DNA from: Baffinella frigidus | Lineage: Eukaryota; Cryptophyceae; Cryptomonadales; Baffinellaceae | Assembly: GCA_026770585.1 (NCBI GenBank) | Contig: MU646652.1 | Location: 166,435 to 183,001, forward strand | Reading direction: 5' to 3' | Length of the DNA stretch: 16,567 nucleotides | Shown: in pieces, positions 16,164 to 16,567 of the stretch | How positions within the stretch are numbered: position 1 is the first letter of the stretch | How the letters are laid out: every line of letters starts with the position of its first letter | The notes under the pieces: model-generated | Databases searched by the model: none | The model's input: the letters and a program-made list of their open reading frames with translations, nothing else | Told to the model about the DNA's origin: nothing | Program-made: the position numbers and the translations under genes

Positions 16164-16187
16164 GCTAGACCCCTCACTAATCACAAG

Positions 16188-16340
16188 TATTTTAAAATGA
16201 TTAATTATAGTTATAAATTGATTTACACGTTATTAATTATAAGTATAAATTATGAGTCGTGTTATCAATTGTAAGTATACATTGTAAGTCTTGTTATCAA
16301 TTGTAAGTATAAGTTGTAAGTCGTGTAGTGGAGTTGGAAG
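16188..16340 (+). repeat. AT-rich minisatellite after exon 20
   Basis: Units of about 33-37 bp with TTAT(T/C)AATT(A/G)TAAGTATA and TTGTAAGTC(G/T)TG repeat about four times, ending GTGTAGTGGAGTTGGAAGAG. Confidence 0.8.
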
Positions 16341-16341
16341 A

Positions 16342-16382
16342 GGAGCGACATCTCGCTGCACTTGTCCACGTCCGGCACCGAG
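16342..16382 (+). pseudogene. Partial copy of exon 20 end
   Basis: GGAGCGACATCTCGCTGCAC then TTGTCCACGTCCGGCACCGAG copies [13 protein letters not shown] as [13 protein letters not shown], open in frame, with no acceptor visible. It is followed directly by a heptamer array. Confidence 0.7.
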
Positions 16383-16383
16383 C

Positions 16384-16567
16384 CGTCAACCCTAAACCCT
16401 GCATCCTAGACCCCAAACCCTAAACCACACACCCCACACCCCAAACCCCACACCCCAAACTACACACCCCAAACCCCAAACCCCAAACCCCAAACCCCAA
16501 ACCCCAAACCCCAAACCCCAAACCCCAAACCCCAAACCCCAAACCCCAAACCCCAAACCCCAAACCC
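16384..16567 (+). repeat. (CCCCAAA)n array at window end
   Basis: Starts with CCCTAAA/CCCACAC variants and becomes about 15 perfect CCCCAAA units to the last base. It is the purest heptamer block in the window; the contig probably stops inside it. Confidence 0.96.

Overview
The window is nuclear DNA of a eukaryote, almost certainly a single-celled alga or other protist. It carries the middle of one gene on the + strand: a glycogen/starch (alpha-1,4-glucan) phosphorylase, EC 2.4.1.1, broken into 20 recognisable exons between 155 and 16163. I found each exon by reading the translated conserved blocks of the family in order (from RVYYLSLEF to STSGTE) and placing splice sites so that the phases close. 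The joined exons give 1808 nt, or 602 complete codons with no stop. The matching stretch of rabbit muscle phosphorylase, from about residue 69 to residue 672, is about 604 residues. The N-terminal exons lie upstream and the C-terminal exons downstream; the window stops just before the GTGNMK block that carries the pyridoxal-phosphate lysine.

Layout: exons 1-4 (155-1965) cover the N-terminal domain up to the GNPW and RFFGK blocks. Exons 5-9 (3111-6667) run to QLNDTHPAL. Exons 10-14 (7241-10703) run through TNHT to TNGVTPRRW. Exons 15-20 (11030-16163) carry the hinge, the [10 protein letters not shown] phosphate-site block, GKAAP/GYKAAK and the SGTE end. Exons make up only about 11% of the window. 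The 19 complete introns are about 130-1800 bp long. Every exon ends in G, 18 of 20 begin with G after AG, and two donors look like GC rather than GT. Relaxed donors, GC donors and AG|G acceptors recall dinoflagellates and some other microalgae. The internal 7-bp repeats are variants of the plant/alveolate-type CCCTAAA telomere unit. A chromerid or dinoflagellate-like alveolate is my best guess, but the sequence alone does not settle this.

The introns are the unusual part. They contain (i) many partial copies of the neighbouring exons, often with their splice site attached and some still in frame; (ii) several families of short non-autonomous inverted-repeat (MITE-like or foldback) elements, including two families that share a terminal-repeat core; (iii) long 7-bp arrays (CCCGAAA, CCCTACA, CCCTAAA, CCCCAAA, CCCGGAA, CCTGAAA) that often start exactly at a splice site and are nearly always C-rich on the sense strand. 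I see no second protein-coding gene, tRNA, rRNA or CRISPR array. Both ends of the window are simple repeats ((TA)n and (CCCCAAA)n), as expected of a contig whose assembly stopped in repeats.
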